This document shows positions 51,404 through 59,704 of a stretch of DNA of 64,000 nucleotides, in pieces; position 1 is the stretch's first letter; each line of letters starts with the position of its first letter. The notes under the pieces are model-generated. The model was given only the letters and a program-made list of their open reading frames with translations. It did no database searches and was not told where the DNA came from. The DNA is from Winogradskyella thalassocola. GTDB lineage: Bacteria; Bacteroidota; Bacteroidia; Flavobacteriales; Flavobacteriaceae. Made by a program: the position numbers and the translations under genes. Location: assembly GCF_900099995.1 (NCBI RefSeq), contig NZ_FNCZ01000001.1, forward strand, positions 496,001 to 560,000, in the 5' to 3' direction.

Positions 51404-52462
51404 ATGGCACATTTTCATTCACTCACTATAAAATCAGTTGATAAAGTAACAGACAGTTCTGTTGCGATAACCTTTGATATTCCCGAAAACCTTAAAGAAC
51501 AATTCAGCTTTAAAGCCGGACAATACATCACCTTAAAAACGACTATTAATGGCGAAGACATCCGTAGAGATTATTCTATTTGTGCTTCTCAGAATAGTGG
51601 AAACGTTACTGTAGCCGTAAAAGCGGTTGAAAAAGGAACGTTTTCTGTTTATGCCAACACTACCTTAAAAGCAGGCGACGTCCTAGAAGTTGCAGAACCA
51701 AACGGACGTTTTGTATTTGAAGCTAATGCTGCCAAAACAAGAACTATTGCTGCCTTTGCTGCTGGAAGTGGAATTACTCCAGTACTTAGTATTGCTAAAA
51801 CACTTTTAGAAGAAGAACCGTTTAGCAACTTTATATTAGTTTACGGTAATAAAACCTTAGCTGACGCAATGTTTGTTGATGAATTATTGCAACTAAAAAA
51901 ACAATACGATAATCGTTTTCATGCACATTTTATATACAGTCAGTCTCAAGAAACGGATGCTTTATTTGGACGTATTGAAAAAAGCACGGTGAACCTCATT
52001 GTAAAAAATAAGTACAAAGGTGTTAGCATTGAAAATTTCTACCTCTGCGGACCTGAGCAAATGATTCATACCGTAAAAGATGTATTGATCGAAAATGGTG
52101 TAAAAGAAAAAGCAATTAAGTTTGAATTGTTTACTGCTCCTGTTGAAGCAGGTTCTGATGCTACTACTGTCACAGCTTCTGGTGAAACTAAAATTAAAGT
52201 CGTGGTTGATGAGGAAGAGTTTGAATTTAACATGTCACAAAAACAAACCATTCTTGAAGCCGCTTTAAAGCAAGATATCGATGCTCCTTATTCTTGTCAA
52301 GGTGGAATTTGCAGTAGTTGTATTGCAAAACTTACTGAAGGTACAGCCGAAATGCGTCAGAATAATATTTTAACGGATAGCGAAGTTGCTCAAGGTTTAA
52401 TATTGACTTGCCAAGCGCATCCTACTTCGGCTACTGTTGCTGTTGATTATGATGATGTTTAA
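51404..52462 (+). CDS. PaaE-like flavin/2Fe-2S oxidoreductase
   Basis: A 352-residue reductase of the ferredoxin-NADP reductase type fused to a plant-type 2Fe-2S domain. The FAD-binding RDYSIC is at 55-60, NAD(P) binding includes AAGSGITPVLSI (119-130) and LCGPEQM (214-220), and the cluster ligands are Cys298, Cys303, Cys306 and Cys336 (SCQGGICSSC, LTCQAHP). This is the architecture of PaaE, the electron-transfer subunit of phenylacetyl-CoA epoxidase, but no paaABCD genes are nearby. It may therefore feed electrons to another oxygenase or desaturase. It is monocistronic, with a promoter and a strong terminator. Confidence 0.85.
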   Translation: MAHFHSLTIKSVDKVTDSSVAITFDIPENLKEQFSFKAGQYITLKTTINGEDIRRDYSICASQNSGNVTVAVKAVEKGTFSVYANTTLKAGDVLEVAEPNGRFVFEANAAKTRTIAAFAAGSGITPVLSIAKTLLEEEPFSNFILVYGNKTLADAMFVDELLQLKKQYDNRFHAHFIYSQSQETDALFGRIEKSTVNLIVKNKYKGVSIENFYLCGPEQMIHTVKDVLIENGVKEKAIKFELFTAPVEAGSDATTVTASGETKIKVVVDEEEFEFNMSQKQTILEAALKQDIDAPYSCQGGICSSCIAKLTEGTAEMRQNNILTDSEVAQGLILTCQAHPTSATVAVDYDDV

Positions 52463-52507
52463 TCTAGATTATTAGATTAGTTAGATTTTTGAATCATTAG
52501 ATATACT

Positions 52508-52543
52508 GACCTTTCACGTTTTAATAACGTGAAAGGTCTTTTT
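52508..52543 (+). terminator. Terminator of the PaaE-like gene
   Basis: GACCTTTCACGTT (52508-52520) pairs perfectly with AACGTGAAAGGTC (52526-52538), followed by TTTTTATTTT. Confidence 0.92.
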
Positions 52544-52622
52544 ATTTTCGATAGGTTCTAGATATAAAATTCTAAAAAACGAATTTCACTCGAACTGACG
52601 TAAACTTAGTTCTATACAGTTT

Positions 52623-52670
52623 CGTCACTTCGAGTGATTTTTGAGGTACGAAAAAATTGTATCGAGAAGT
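52623..52670. repeat. Flavobacterial-type intergenic repeat next to the GT9 stop
   Basis: CGTCACTTCGAGTGATTTTT, then GAGGTACGAAAAAATTGTAT and CGAGAAGT. TCACTTCGAGTGA is a perfect 13-base palindrome (52625-52637). It resembles the family B repeats (TCACTTCGA core) and ends directly before the GT9 stop codon. Confidence 0.55.
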
Positions 52671-52671
52671 T

Positions 52672-53688
52672 TTATATAACCGCTTTAATTTTTGAAACGA
52701 TTACCGCTTCAGAAACACTACTCGCCGCCTTCTCGTAACCTTCTGGGAATTTATTGCCGTAAATAGATGTTGGTATTAATGGGAACTGAGTTCTGTCTGC
52801 GGTAAGTGCAAAATCTATAGGTTGATTAAAGGGTGCAAACCCAGCAAAAGGATGTGTTACACCCCAAATTGTAATTACTTTTTTGCCCAACATTGCCGCC
52901 ATATGTGAATTACCAGAATCCATAGCTAGCATGAGGTCTAAATTTGAAATAAGAATTAATTCTTCCTCTAAATTCAATTGTCCTGCAACGGATTTTACGT
53001 TAGTGTATTTAGTTTCAAGCTGATTTAAAAGCTCTACTTCTTTAGCACCACCTCCAAATAAAACAACATTATAGTCTTTAGAAAGCTGCTCAATTACAGT
53101 TTCCATTTGCTCTAAGGGATACATTTTACTTTCGTGTGCTGCAAAAGGTGCAATTCCGATAGTTTTGAAGTCTTTATTTGAATGAAAAGCACGTAGTTGT
53201 GCTGATAATGGTTTTGGTTTTGGAAATGTTGGATTAGATAAATCAACCGTAAAACCTAAATCTTCAAAAACATCAGCATAACGCTGATGTGTGGTTTTTA
53301 GTTGCTTAAAAGACACACCTGATGTTAGTGCTTTCTTTTCGGCTCTACCTTTATTTAATTGGACTACTTTTTTTCCGAAGAAAAATAATTTTAAGATTTT
53401 ACTACGTAGTACATTGTGTACATCTGCAACTGCATCAAAACGAAGCTTTTTTAATTCCTTAGACAGTTTATAAAGTCCTAAAACGCCTTTGTGTTTACCT
53501 TTTAAATCCGCCTTATAGAAGCTTACATTTTCTAAATCTTGAAAAAAAGGTCTGAAAAAGGCTCTGGTAACTACTGTAATTTTTAATTCGGGATGTTGTG
53601 CTGAAAGTGCTCGCAAAACAGGAACTGTCATAGCCACGTCTCCCATTGCAGAAAACCTAAGAACGAGTATGTGTTTTGGTTTTGGCAT
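52672..53688 (-). CDS. Glycosyltransferase family 9 (LPS heptosyltransferase-like)
   Basis: A 338-residue cytoplasmic GT-B enzyme. The N-terminal KHILVLRFSAMGDVAMTVPV and the C-terminal MDSGNSHMAAMLGKKVITIW are the GT9 signatures for ADP-heptose-type donors. It should add a heptose or related sugar to the LPS core. I prefer ATG 53688 over 53700, which adds MYKI. It lies 36 bases after DUF4254 with a family A repeat in the gap. The two are probably co-transcribed. Confidence 0.88.
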   Translation of the reverse strand: MPKPKHILVLRFSAMGDVAMTVPVLRALSAQHPELKITVVTRAFFRPFFQDLENVSFYKADLKGKHKGVLGLYKLSKELKKLRFDAVADVHNVLRSKILKLFFFGKKVVQLNKGRAEKKALTSGVSFKQLKTTHQRYADVFEDLGFTVDLSNPTFPKPKPLSAQLRAFHSNKDFKTIGIAPFAAHESKMYPLEQMETVIEQLSKDYNVVLFGGGAKEVELLNQLETKYTNVKSVAGQLNLEEELILISNLDLMLAMDSGNSHMAAMLGKKVITIWGVTHPFAGFAPFNQPIDFALTADRTQFPLIPTSIYGNKFPEGYEKAASSVSEAVIVSKIKAVI

Positions 53689-53699
53689 AATTTTGTACA

Positions 53700-53730
53700 A
53701 ACCTGTCAGGTTTTAAAAACCCAACAGGTT
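53700..53730. repeat. Palindromic repeat, family A, between DUF4254 and GT9 genes
   Basis: AACCTGTCAGGTTTTAAAAA followed by CCCAACAGGTT. CCTGT/ACAGG outer arms and GGTTTT/AAAACC inner arms pair. Confidence 0.68.
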
Positions 53731-53736
53731 CACGAA

Positions 53737-54345
53737 CTATTTCTGTCCTCTCAAAACAGGGTTTAGTTCATTATCATTGTACATTTTCATTTGCTTATAA
53801 ACTTTCATGTATTTGTCTCCATTTGAAATATCCGTAAGCATATCGTCTATTGCGGTACTTAAATCTACACGTTGTTCTAATAAAACATTGAGCTTTGTTT
53901 GGCAAGCTGCTTTGTGCGCATCACTAGCGTCATCTCTTACTGTTTCGAGATGCATGTGGTAAATCTTTAATGCTAAAATAGATAAACGATCGATTGCCCA
54001 AGCCGGACTTTCAGAATTGATTTTAGCATCTGGTTTTACGGTGACGTCTTTGTATTTATTTAAAAAATAACTATCGATATATTCAACCGTATCCGTTCTA
54101 TCTTGGTTAGAGGCATCAATCATTCGTTTCAACTTTAAAGCTGCAACCGGATCAATGTTTGGATCTCTAATAATATCTTCGTAAGCCCACTGAACAGTAT
54201 CAATCCAAGATTTTCTATATAACAAATGTGCGATAAGATCATCGTTTTCATCGTACTTGTTAGTAAAAGGCTGATCTACTGTATTTAAAACTTTATAGGT
54301 TTTAATAACCTCTTGAAAAATAGCGTTTGCTTTTTGTGAAAACAT
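53737..54345 (-). CDS. DUF4254 family protein
   Basis: A 202-residue, all-helical cytoplasmic protein without signal or membrane segment. KYDENDDLIAHLLYRKSWID, WAYEDIIRDPNIDPVAALKL and IDASNQDRTDTVEYIDSYFL mark the DUF4254 family, which is encoded beside heptosyltransferase-type genes in many Bacteroidota. An ordered set of acidic and His residues (EDIIRD, DRLSILALKIYHM) may form a site. The function is unknown; a link to LPS core synthesis is inferred from the neighbour. Confidence 0.85.
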   Translation of the reverse strand: MFSQKANAIFQEVIKTYKVLNTVDQPFTNKYDENDDLIAHLLYRKSWIDTVQWAYEDIIRDPNIDPVAALKLKRMIDASNQDRTDTVEYIDSYFLNKYKDVTVKPDAKINSESPAWAIDRLSILALKIYHMHLETVRDDASDAHKAACQTKLNVLLEQRVDLSTAIDDMLTDISNGDKYMKVYKQMKMYNDNELNPVLRGQK

Positions 54346-54367
54346 AATGAAATTGATTTAATGTTTA

Positions 54368-54375
54368 CAAATATA
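54368..54375 (-). promoter_or_regulatory. -7 element before the DUF4254 gene
   Basis: TATATTTG on the minus strand, 23 bases before the ATG. Confidence 0.55.
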
Positions 54376-54386
54376 GTAGGAATTAT

Positions 54387-54394
54387 TAACTTTA
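54387..54394 (+). promoter_or_regulatory. Near-consensus -7 element before upp
   Basis: TAACTTTA, one base off TAnnTTTG, 24 bases before the upp ATG. It is divergent from the DUF4254 promoter 11 bases away. Confidence 0.45.
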
Positions 54395-54417
54395 ACGACT
54401 GAACCAATTCCCATAAT

Positions 54418-55077
54418 ATGCAAATTCATAACCTTTCTGATACGCCTTCAATTTTAAATACCTTTATGTCTGAATTAAGAGATAAAACGGTTCAGAAAGA
54501 CAGCATGCGCTTCCGAAGAAATATAGAACGTATTGGTGAAATTATGGGTTATGAATTGAGTAAATCACTTCAATTTAATCCGCATACTATTGCAACTCCC
54601 TTAGGTAATTCTGAAACTGTTTTACATCAAAATGATATTGTATTATGCTCTATTTTACGAGCAGGTGTACCACTCCACAATGGTTTGCTAAATTATTTTG
54701 ATGCCGCAGAAAATGCATTCATTTCAGCGTATAGACAACATAAACACAATCCGGAAAGTTTTGAAATCGTGGTTGAGTATTTGGCTTGTCCGAGTTTAGA
54801 GGGTAAAACTTTAATCTTAGCTGATCCGATGTTGGCCACCGGACAATCTATGGTAGCAACTTACGAAGCCTTAAAGCCATTTGGAACGCCTAAAGATATT
54901 CATTTGGTAAGTGTTATAGGCGCACAAGAAGGTGTTGATTATGTTTCTAAAGAATTTGGTACTGACGTCAAATTATGGATTGCTGCCATAGATGAGAATT
55001 TAAATGAAAAAGGTTATATAATTCCTGGCTTGGGTGATGCTGGTGATTTAGCTTTCGGAAACAAATTACAACATTAA
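54418..55077 (+). CDS. upp: Uracil phosphoribosyltransferase
   Basis: Pyrimidine salvage enzyme that makes UMP from uracil and PRPP. The 219 residues contain CSILRAGVPLHNGLL near 77-91, the PRPP loop LADPMLATGQSM at 134-145 and the uracil-binding end IDENLNEKGYIIPGLGDAGD. The length is normal. The last 12 bases overlap the end of the convergent DUF6427 gene. It is the only nucleotide-salvage gene in the window; purD is 1.2 kb away on the other strand. Confidence 0.95.
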   Translation: MQIHNLSDTPSILNTFMSELRDKTVQKDSMRFRRNIERIGEIMGYELSKSLQFNPHTIATPLGNSETVLHQNDIVLCSILRAGVPLHNGLLNYFDAAENAFISAYRQHKHNPESFEIVVEYLACPSLEGKTLILADPMLATGQSMVATYEALKPFGTPKDIHLVSVIGAQEGVDYVSKEFGTDVKLWIAAIDENLNEKGYIIPGLGDAGDLAFGNKLQH

Positions 55078-55983
55078 ACCTATAATTGGCACTATAATAA
55101 AAAGAGCTATAAAAACTTCTTTAAACCAACGTTCTGAAATCACTTCGATATAATTTGCCATAATAATTGAAAATGGCGCAAACAAAAACAGAAACTCACT
55201 ACCGTTTTTAGCTGGAGCAATAATAGCCACTAAAATAGCAATTATTGAAGACCAAGCAATTAGGAAATAAGAAGGTTTTAATTTTTTGTTCTTATCCGGA
55301 ATATTTTTAAAATAATAGATAAGCGTCCATACATACGACGTAAATAACACGGTGAACTTAAGAATATTTTCCTTGCTATTATACGCTGTAAAATCTAAGC
55401 TTGCATAACGTTTAAAATTTGAAGGTTTTACATAGACATCATCTACAATAATATTATAGACCAAGAGTAATATAATCACTGTTGCCACTCCCATAAATGG
55501 AATAATAACATTCTTAAAATCATTTTGAGAATGATAAATCAAAGCTACTATCACTAAAGCGAAAAATAATATGGACCAGAAATAGAATAATGCCGCTAGT
55601 GCAATCCAAAACGCAGCATCAAACAATTTCTTTTTTATGTGTAAGTTAGAATGTAAACTTATTAACCGTCTTAAAGCAAAAATTATAAACAGATTAGCCA
55701 GCAATAAGTTTGTATGTTTCATTACCTCAGGAAACATACCAAACAGCAAACCAAAGGTCATAATAGCATAACTATTTCTTTGTGTTAGGTTATTTTTAGA
55801 AACAATAAAGTCTATTAAAAAAACCAAAAACAACGTCACTGCCCATTTAAAAAGCGTTGCTAAAGAACTATTTAGATCCGAAAAAAGTAGAGTATAGTTG
55901 GTTACTACAAATAGCAGGCAAACATAAACTGCCACAAATATGAAGTTTATAGGCTTAGATTTACTAAAAATACTTGTTATCAT
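55066..55983 (-). CDS. Multi-pass membrane protein, DUF6427-like
   Basis: A 305-residue protein with about 9 hydrophobic segments and few charged loops (LISLHSNLHIKKKLFDAAFW, DDVYVKPSNFKRYASLDFTA). I name DUF6427 from memory of flavobacterial neighbours of upp and purD. The function is unknown; the topology resembles small polymerases or glycosyltransferase-like membrane proteins of the Wzy or PMT type. It is convergent with upp, overlapping by 12 bases, and divergent from the small membrane protein at 56052. Confidence 0.75.
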   Translation of the reverse strand: MITSIFSKSKPINFIFVAVYVCLLFVVTNYTLLFSDLNSSLATLFKWAVTLFLVFLIDFIVSKNNLTQRNSYAIMTFGLLFGMFPEVMKHTNLLLANLFIIFALRRLISLHSNLHIKKKLFDAAFWIALAALFYFWSILFFALVIVALIYHSQNDFKNVIIPFMGVATVIILLLVYNIIVDDVYVKPSNFKRYASLDFTAYNSKENILKFTVLFTSYVWTLIYYFKNIPDKNKKLKPSYFLIAWSSIIAILVAIIAPAKNGSEFLFLFAPFSIIMANYIEVISERWFKEVFIALFIIVPIIGLML

Positions 55984-55995
55984 TAACTCTTTTTG

Positions 55996-56034
55996 TATTT
56001 TTGCTGCTCAATCCCAATTCGACATTAGAATTGG
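55996..56034 (+). promoter_or_regulatory. -7 element and leader hairpin before the DUF6341-like gene
   Basis: TATTTTTG at 55996-56003, then in the leader a perfect 7-bp hairpin CCAATTC (56014-56020) / GAATTGG (56028-56034), 17 bases before the ATG. Confidence 0.5.
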
Positions 56035-56051
56035 TGTAAATTTATAAAGTT

Positions 56052-56279
56052 ATGAATGATTTCTTTAACGGAATAGCGGATTTATTTGTAAATGTGTTAT
56101 TTGCACCATTTGACGCACTTAAAGCATTAGAGTTAGAAAGCTGGTTTGCTGCTAACACAATTTCATGGATATTTATTCTCGTTGGCTTCGTTGCATTCGT
56201 ATATTGGATGCTACAGCTTAAAAAATACAATGAGAACGGAGAAGAAGATAAAAGTATTTCTTCCCATTCTTATTTATAG
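56052..56279 (+). CDS. Small membrane protein, DUF6341-like
   Basis: A 75-residue protein with one clear membrane helix (about 36-56, ISWIFILVGFVAFVYWMLQL), a hydrophobic N-terminal half containing the strongly conserved-looking LFAPFDALKALELESWFAAN, and a charged tail ENGEEDKSISSHSYL. The ending is typical of a flavobacterial family that I associate with DUF6341. Its function is unknown. The gene is real by its strong coding pattern and promoter, and its last 6 bases overlap the end of convergent purD. Confidence 0.78.
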   Translation: MNDFFNGIADLFVNVLFAPFDALKALELESWFAANTISWIFILVGFVAFVYWMLQLKKYNENGEEDKSISSHSYL

Positions 56280-57545
56280 GTCGAAACCAATATCCTTACG
56301 ATAATACATCTTATCAAAATGTAGATTTTCTATACTTTGATAGGATTTTTTTATGGCTTCTGGGTACGTGTTTCCATATGACGTAATTGCCATAACACGA
56401 CCACCAGAAGTAACCACTTTACCGTCTTTTTCAATTGCTCCTGCATGAAATACTATAGAATCTGTAATATGTTCTATTCCTGTAATTTCTTTGCCTTTTT
56501 CGTAAGCTTCAGGATACCCGCCAGAAACTAACATTATTGTTGTTGCTGCACGCTCATCAATATCAATAGTAACTTCACTTAAAGTTTGATTTGCCATGGC
56601 TTCAAAAACAGTAACTAAGTCTGTTTTTAGTCTTGGTAACACGACTTCCGTTTCAGGGTCACCCATTCTAACATTGTACTCAATCACTTTTGGATCGTCA
56701 CCAACTTTAATTAAACCAATAAAAATAAACCCAACATAAGGCAAATTATCTTTCTTTAAACCTTCAACGGTAGGTTTTACGACTTGATTTTCAATTTTAT
56801 CTAAAAATTCTTTAGTAGCAAATGGTACTGGGGAAACTGCTCCCATACCTCCTGTATTTAAACCTGTATCTCCTTCACCAATACGTTTATAATCTTTCGC
56901 TGTTGGTAGAATTTTATAGTCTTTTCCGTCCGTTAATACAAAACAGCTTAATTCAATGCCGTCTAAAAATTCTTCGATAACCACTTTGGTACTGGCATCT
57001 CCAAATTTTGCATCAACCAACATGCTTTTTAATTCGTCTTTGGCTTCTTGTAAATCATTTAAGATTAAAACACCTTTACCAGCTGCTAATCCATCTGCCT
57101 TTAAAACATAAGGTGGACTTAGCGTTTCTAAAAACTTGCATCCTTGTTCCACATTTTCTTTAGTAAAGCTCTCATAAGCTGCTGTCGGAATGTTATGACG
57201 TATCATAAACTCTTTAGCAAACTCCTTACTGCCTTCTAATTCTGCAGCTGCTTTTTGTGGTCCGATTACAGCCACATTTTTTAAAGCATCTTCTTCTATA
57301 AAGAAATCGTGAATACCTTGTACCAATGGATCTTCTGGTCCGACAACCACCAAATCAATTTTATGTTCTAAAACTGCTGATTTAATGGCCTCAAAGTCAG
57401 TAACACCAATATTTAAATTGGTTGCAATTGATTGTGTTCCTGAGTTACCTGGAGCTACAAAAAGCGCCTTACAACGGTCGCTTTGTGCTAATTTCCATGC
57501 AAATGTGTGTTCTCTTCCGCCAGAGCCAAGTATTAAAATAGTCAT
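56274..57545 (-). CDS. purD: Phosphoribosylamine--glycine ligase
   Basis: ATP-grasp enzyme of purine synthesis that joins glycine to phosphoribosylamine. The 423 residues start MTILILGSGGREHTFAWKLA and include VVVGPEDPLVQGIHDFF, KADGLAAGKGVLI and VEYNVRMGDPETEVVLPRLK-type signature (read here as IEYNVRMGDPETEVVLPRLK). I chose ATG 57545, since an upstream in-frame ATG at 57566 lies inside the -7 element TATTTTTG (57564-57571) and so would not be transcribed. It is monocistronic. Confidence 0.96.
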   Translation of the reverse strand: MTILILGSGGREHTFAWKLAQSDRCKALFVAPGNSGTQSIATNLNIGVTDFEAIKSAVLEHKIDLVVVGPEDPLVQGIHDFFIEEDALKNVAVIGPQKAAAELEGSKEFAKEFMIRHNIPTAAYESFTKENVEQGCKFLETLSPPYVLKADGLAAGKGVLILNDLQEAKDELKSMLVDAKFGDASTKVVIEEFLDGIELSCFVLTDGKDYKILPTAKDYKRIGEGDTGLNTGGMGAVSPVPFATKEFLDKIENQVVKPTVEGLKKDNLPYVGFIFIGLIKVGDDPKVIEYNVRMGDPETEVVLPRLKTDLVTVFEAMANQTLSEVTIDIDERAATTIMLVSGGYPEAYEKGKEITGIEHITDSIVFHAGAIEKDGKVVTSGGRVMAITSYGNTYPEAIKKSYQSIENLHFDKMYYRKDIGFDL

Positions 57546-57563
57546 GTCTAAAATTTCTTTAGG

Positions 57564-57571
57564 CAAAAATA
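57564..57571 (-). promoter_or_regulatory. -7 element before purD
   Basis: TATTTTTG on the minus strand, 18 bases before ATG 57545. It settles the choice of purD start. Confidence 0.6.
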
Positions 57572-57629
57572 ATTGGTTTTAAGTTTAAAAAACAATTAAT
57601 TTACGGAAACCTTAAAGGCAAAAAACACT

Positions 57630-58937
57630 TTGCGATTATTCGATTTTTCTTTGAAAGTAAATGGCTTTGCGATTAACAAGGCTAAAACGGCTTTAGCTCA
57701 AATTCAGGCGAAAACTGATTTGGATTTTGAAACTTATGTTGAAGCGCAAAAGAATGCCATTGTTTCTTATCATTTAGAACATAATCCCTTTTATAAATCT
57801 TTAGGAAAATCTATAGATTTTAACGATTGGAATTCTGTACCCATTATTACCAAACGTCATTTACAGCAACCGCTAGAACAACGCTTAAGTAATGGTTTTA
57901 CACCTAAAAATGTGTATGTAAATAAAACATCTGGTAGTTCTGGTGATCCCTTTATTTTTGCAAAAGACAAATGGTGCCATGCCTTAACTTGGGCAGAAAT
58001 AATGAACCGGTTTGGATGGTATGACATCGATTTTAATAGCTCTAAACAAGCGCGTTTTTACGGAATTCCACTAGACAAAAAAGGCTATTACAAAGAACGG
58101 TTGAAGGATTATTTTAGTAACAGATTCCGTTTTTCCGTTTTTGATTTGAGTGATAGTGCCTTTGAAACTGCATTAACCAAATTTAAAACGACACACTTCG
58201 ATTTTATTAATGGTTACACCAGTTCAATTGTTCAGTTTGCAAAATATTTGAAGCGTCGTAACATTATTTTAAAATCAGTTTGCCCGAGCTTAAAAGCCTG
58301 CATTGTAACATCAGAAATGTTATTTGATGACGATAAACTATTACTCGAAACTCAATTTGGGCTTCCTGTAATAAACGAATATGGAGCTTCAGAATTAGAT
58401 CTTATTGCGTTTCAGAATACAAAGGATGAATGGCAAGTGAATAGTGAAACCCTCTATGTTGAAATTTTAGATGAAAACAATACAGTTTTACCTTATGGTG
58501 AAGAAGGTAGAGTTGTTATTACATCATTATATAATAAAGCCCATCCATTTATCAGATACGATATTGGTGATATTGGTGTGTTATCTGAAAATAGTACCAT
58601 TAGAAAACCTATTCTTAAAAAACTGATTGGAAGAACAAATAGTATTGTTGTATTGCCAAGTGGAAAAAAAGCTGCCGGATTAACTTTTTATTATATCACT
58701 AAAAGTGTGATTGAAAATGATGGTAACGTTTCCGAATTTATTGTTGAGCAATCTCGTATAGATCATTTTATAATTCGGTATGTCAGTAGCAAAGAACTAG
58801 ACTCGGATAAAAAAGACGTTATTACCGCAGAAATGAAACGCTATTTAGAAACAGGAATCAATGTTAATTTTGAACGTGTAGAACAATTAAAACGCACTAA
58901 AGCAGGAAAATTAAAGCAATTTATTTCGAAGCTATAG
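57630..58937 (+). CDS. PaaK/CapK-like adenylate-forming enzyme
   Basis: A 435-residue protein of the phenylacetate-CoA ligase superfamily. VNKTSGSSGDPFIFAK (near 100-115) is the P-loop-like SSG motif, INEYGASELDLIAF the second ATP motif, and KKLIGRTNSIVVLPSGKKAA the hinge region. Members in capsule clusters (CapK) probably activate an acyl or amino group for glycan modification rather than phenylacetate. The start is TTG at 57630: a stop lies 11 codons upstream and no ATG is near. It is convergent with the GT2 gene (17-base overlap), at the edge of the polysaccharide cluster. Confidence 0.8.
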   Translation: MRLFDFSLKVNGFAINKAKTALAQIQAKTDLDFETYVEAQKNAIVSYHLEHNPFYKSLGKSIDFNDWNSVPIITKRHLQQPLEQRLSNGFTPKNVYVNKTSGSSGDPFIFAKDKWCHALTWAEIMNRFGWYDIDFNSSKQARFYGIPLDKKGYYKERLKDYFSNRFRFSVFDLSDSAFETALTKFKTTHFDFINGYTSSIVQFAKYLKRRNIILKSVCPSLKACIVTSEMLFDDDKLLLETQFGLPVINEYGASELDLIAFQNTKDEWQVNSETLYVEILDENNTVLPYGEEGRVVITSLYNKAHPFIRYDIGDIGVLSENSTIRKPILKKLIGRTNSIVVLPSGKKAAGLTFYYITKSVIENDGNVSEFIVEQSRIDHFIIRYVSSKELDSDKKDVITAEMKRYLETGINVNFERVEQLKRTKAGKLKQFISKL

Positions 58938-59700
58938 GTTGAATTAAACGTTTTTTTACAAATAAATGTTCGAATAGAAACTGTATTAAATAGACTAACG
59001 ACTTTACATTAGAAAAACCTAAGCCTTTACGATACACATTAAAATTATGCTTTATTAAATTGGTTTTATTAGAAGATAATGAGCCCTTTGTGATGCGATA
59101 ATAAGCAATTGTCTCTTGAATACCAATTGCAGGTTTATCACTTCTTTTTAATGCCTCTAACCACAATAACCAATCTTGTCGTTTCTTTAAATCCTTAGTG
59201 TATATTTTACCTAATTTTTCAGAATTATACATTCCTGTTAAATTCCCTATATAATTTGCCTTTAACAACTTTCCGAACTCCAACTGTGGCAAGGCGTGTA
59301 CTTTTTTGTTTAGTGCTTGATTTTCTTCATCAATCCATTCGTAACTCCCAAAACTAACATCAGTGATATTATTTTGCATTTGAGCTACCTGTAATTGAAG
59401 TTTATTCGTTGCCCAAAGGTCGTCTGCATCTAAGAAGGCAATATAATTTCCTGTAGCCATTTTAGTGCCTAAATTCCTAGCCTCTGCTGCACCTTTATTG
59501 TCTTTGTGAGTAAATAGCTTAATTCTGGAATCGCTCTCTGTAAATGGCTTTAAGATGGCCTTTATTTGATCTGAAGAGGCATCGTCTACCAAAAGTAATT
59601 CCCAATGAGCATAGGTTTGACTAAGGACACTATTAATCGTTTTTTTTATAACATTGGCATTGTTATACATTGGTGTTATAATAGAAACTAGTGGTTGCAT
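58921..59700 (-). CDS. Glycosyltransferase family 2
   Basis: A 259-residue GT-A enzyme. SIITPMYNNANVIKKTINSV and LLLVDDASSDQIKAIL form the nucleotide-binding start and FLDADDLWA carries the DxD metal motif. KKRQDWLLWLEALKRSDKPA is a typical acceptor-side motif. It should add a sugar to the lipid-linked repeat unit begun by the neighbouring sugar-phosphate transferase, which ends 4 bases upstream. No membrane segment is seen except a weak C-terminal amphipathic stretch. Confidence 0.9.
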   Translation of the reverse strand: MQPLVSIITPMYNNANVIKKTINSVLSQTYAHWELLLVDDASSDQIKAILKPFTESDSRIKLFTHKDNKGAAEARNLGTKMATGNYIAFLDADDLWATNKLQLQVAQMQNNITDVSFGSYEWIDEENQALNKKVHALPQLEFGKLLKANYIGNLTGMYNSEKLGKIYTKDLKKRQDWLLWLEALKRSDKPAIGIQETIAYYRITKGSLSSNKTNLIKHNFNVYRKGLGFSNVKSLVYLIQFLFEHLFVKKRLIQPIASK

Positions 59701-59704
59701 ATAA

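Noticed and set aside
57630..58937. Phenylacetate-CoA ligase (PaaK) paired with the PaaE-like gene as a degradation pathway
   Set aside because: The two genes are 5 kb apart in different transcription units, and the ligase adjoins polysaccharide genes, as CapK-type proteins do.
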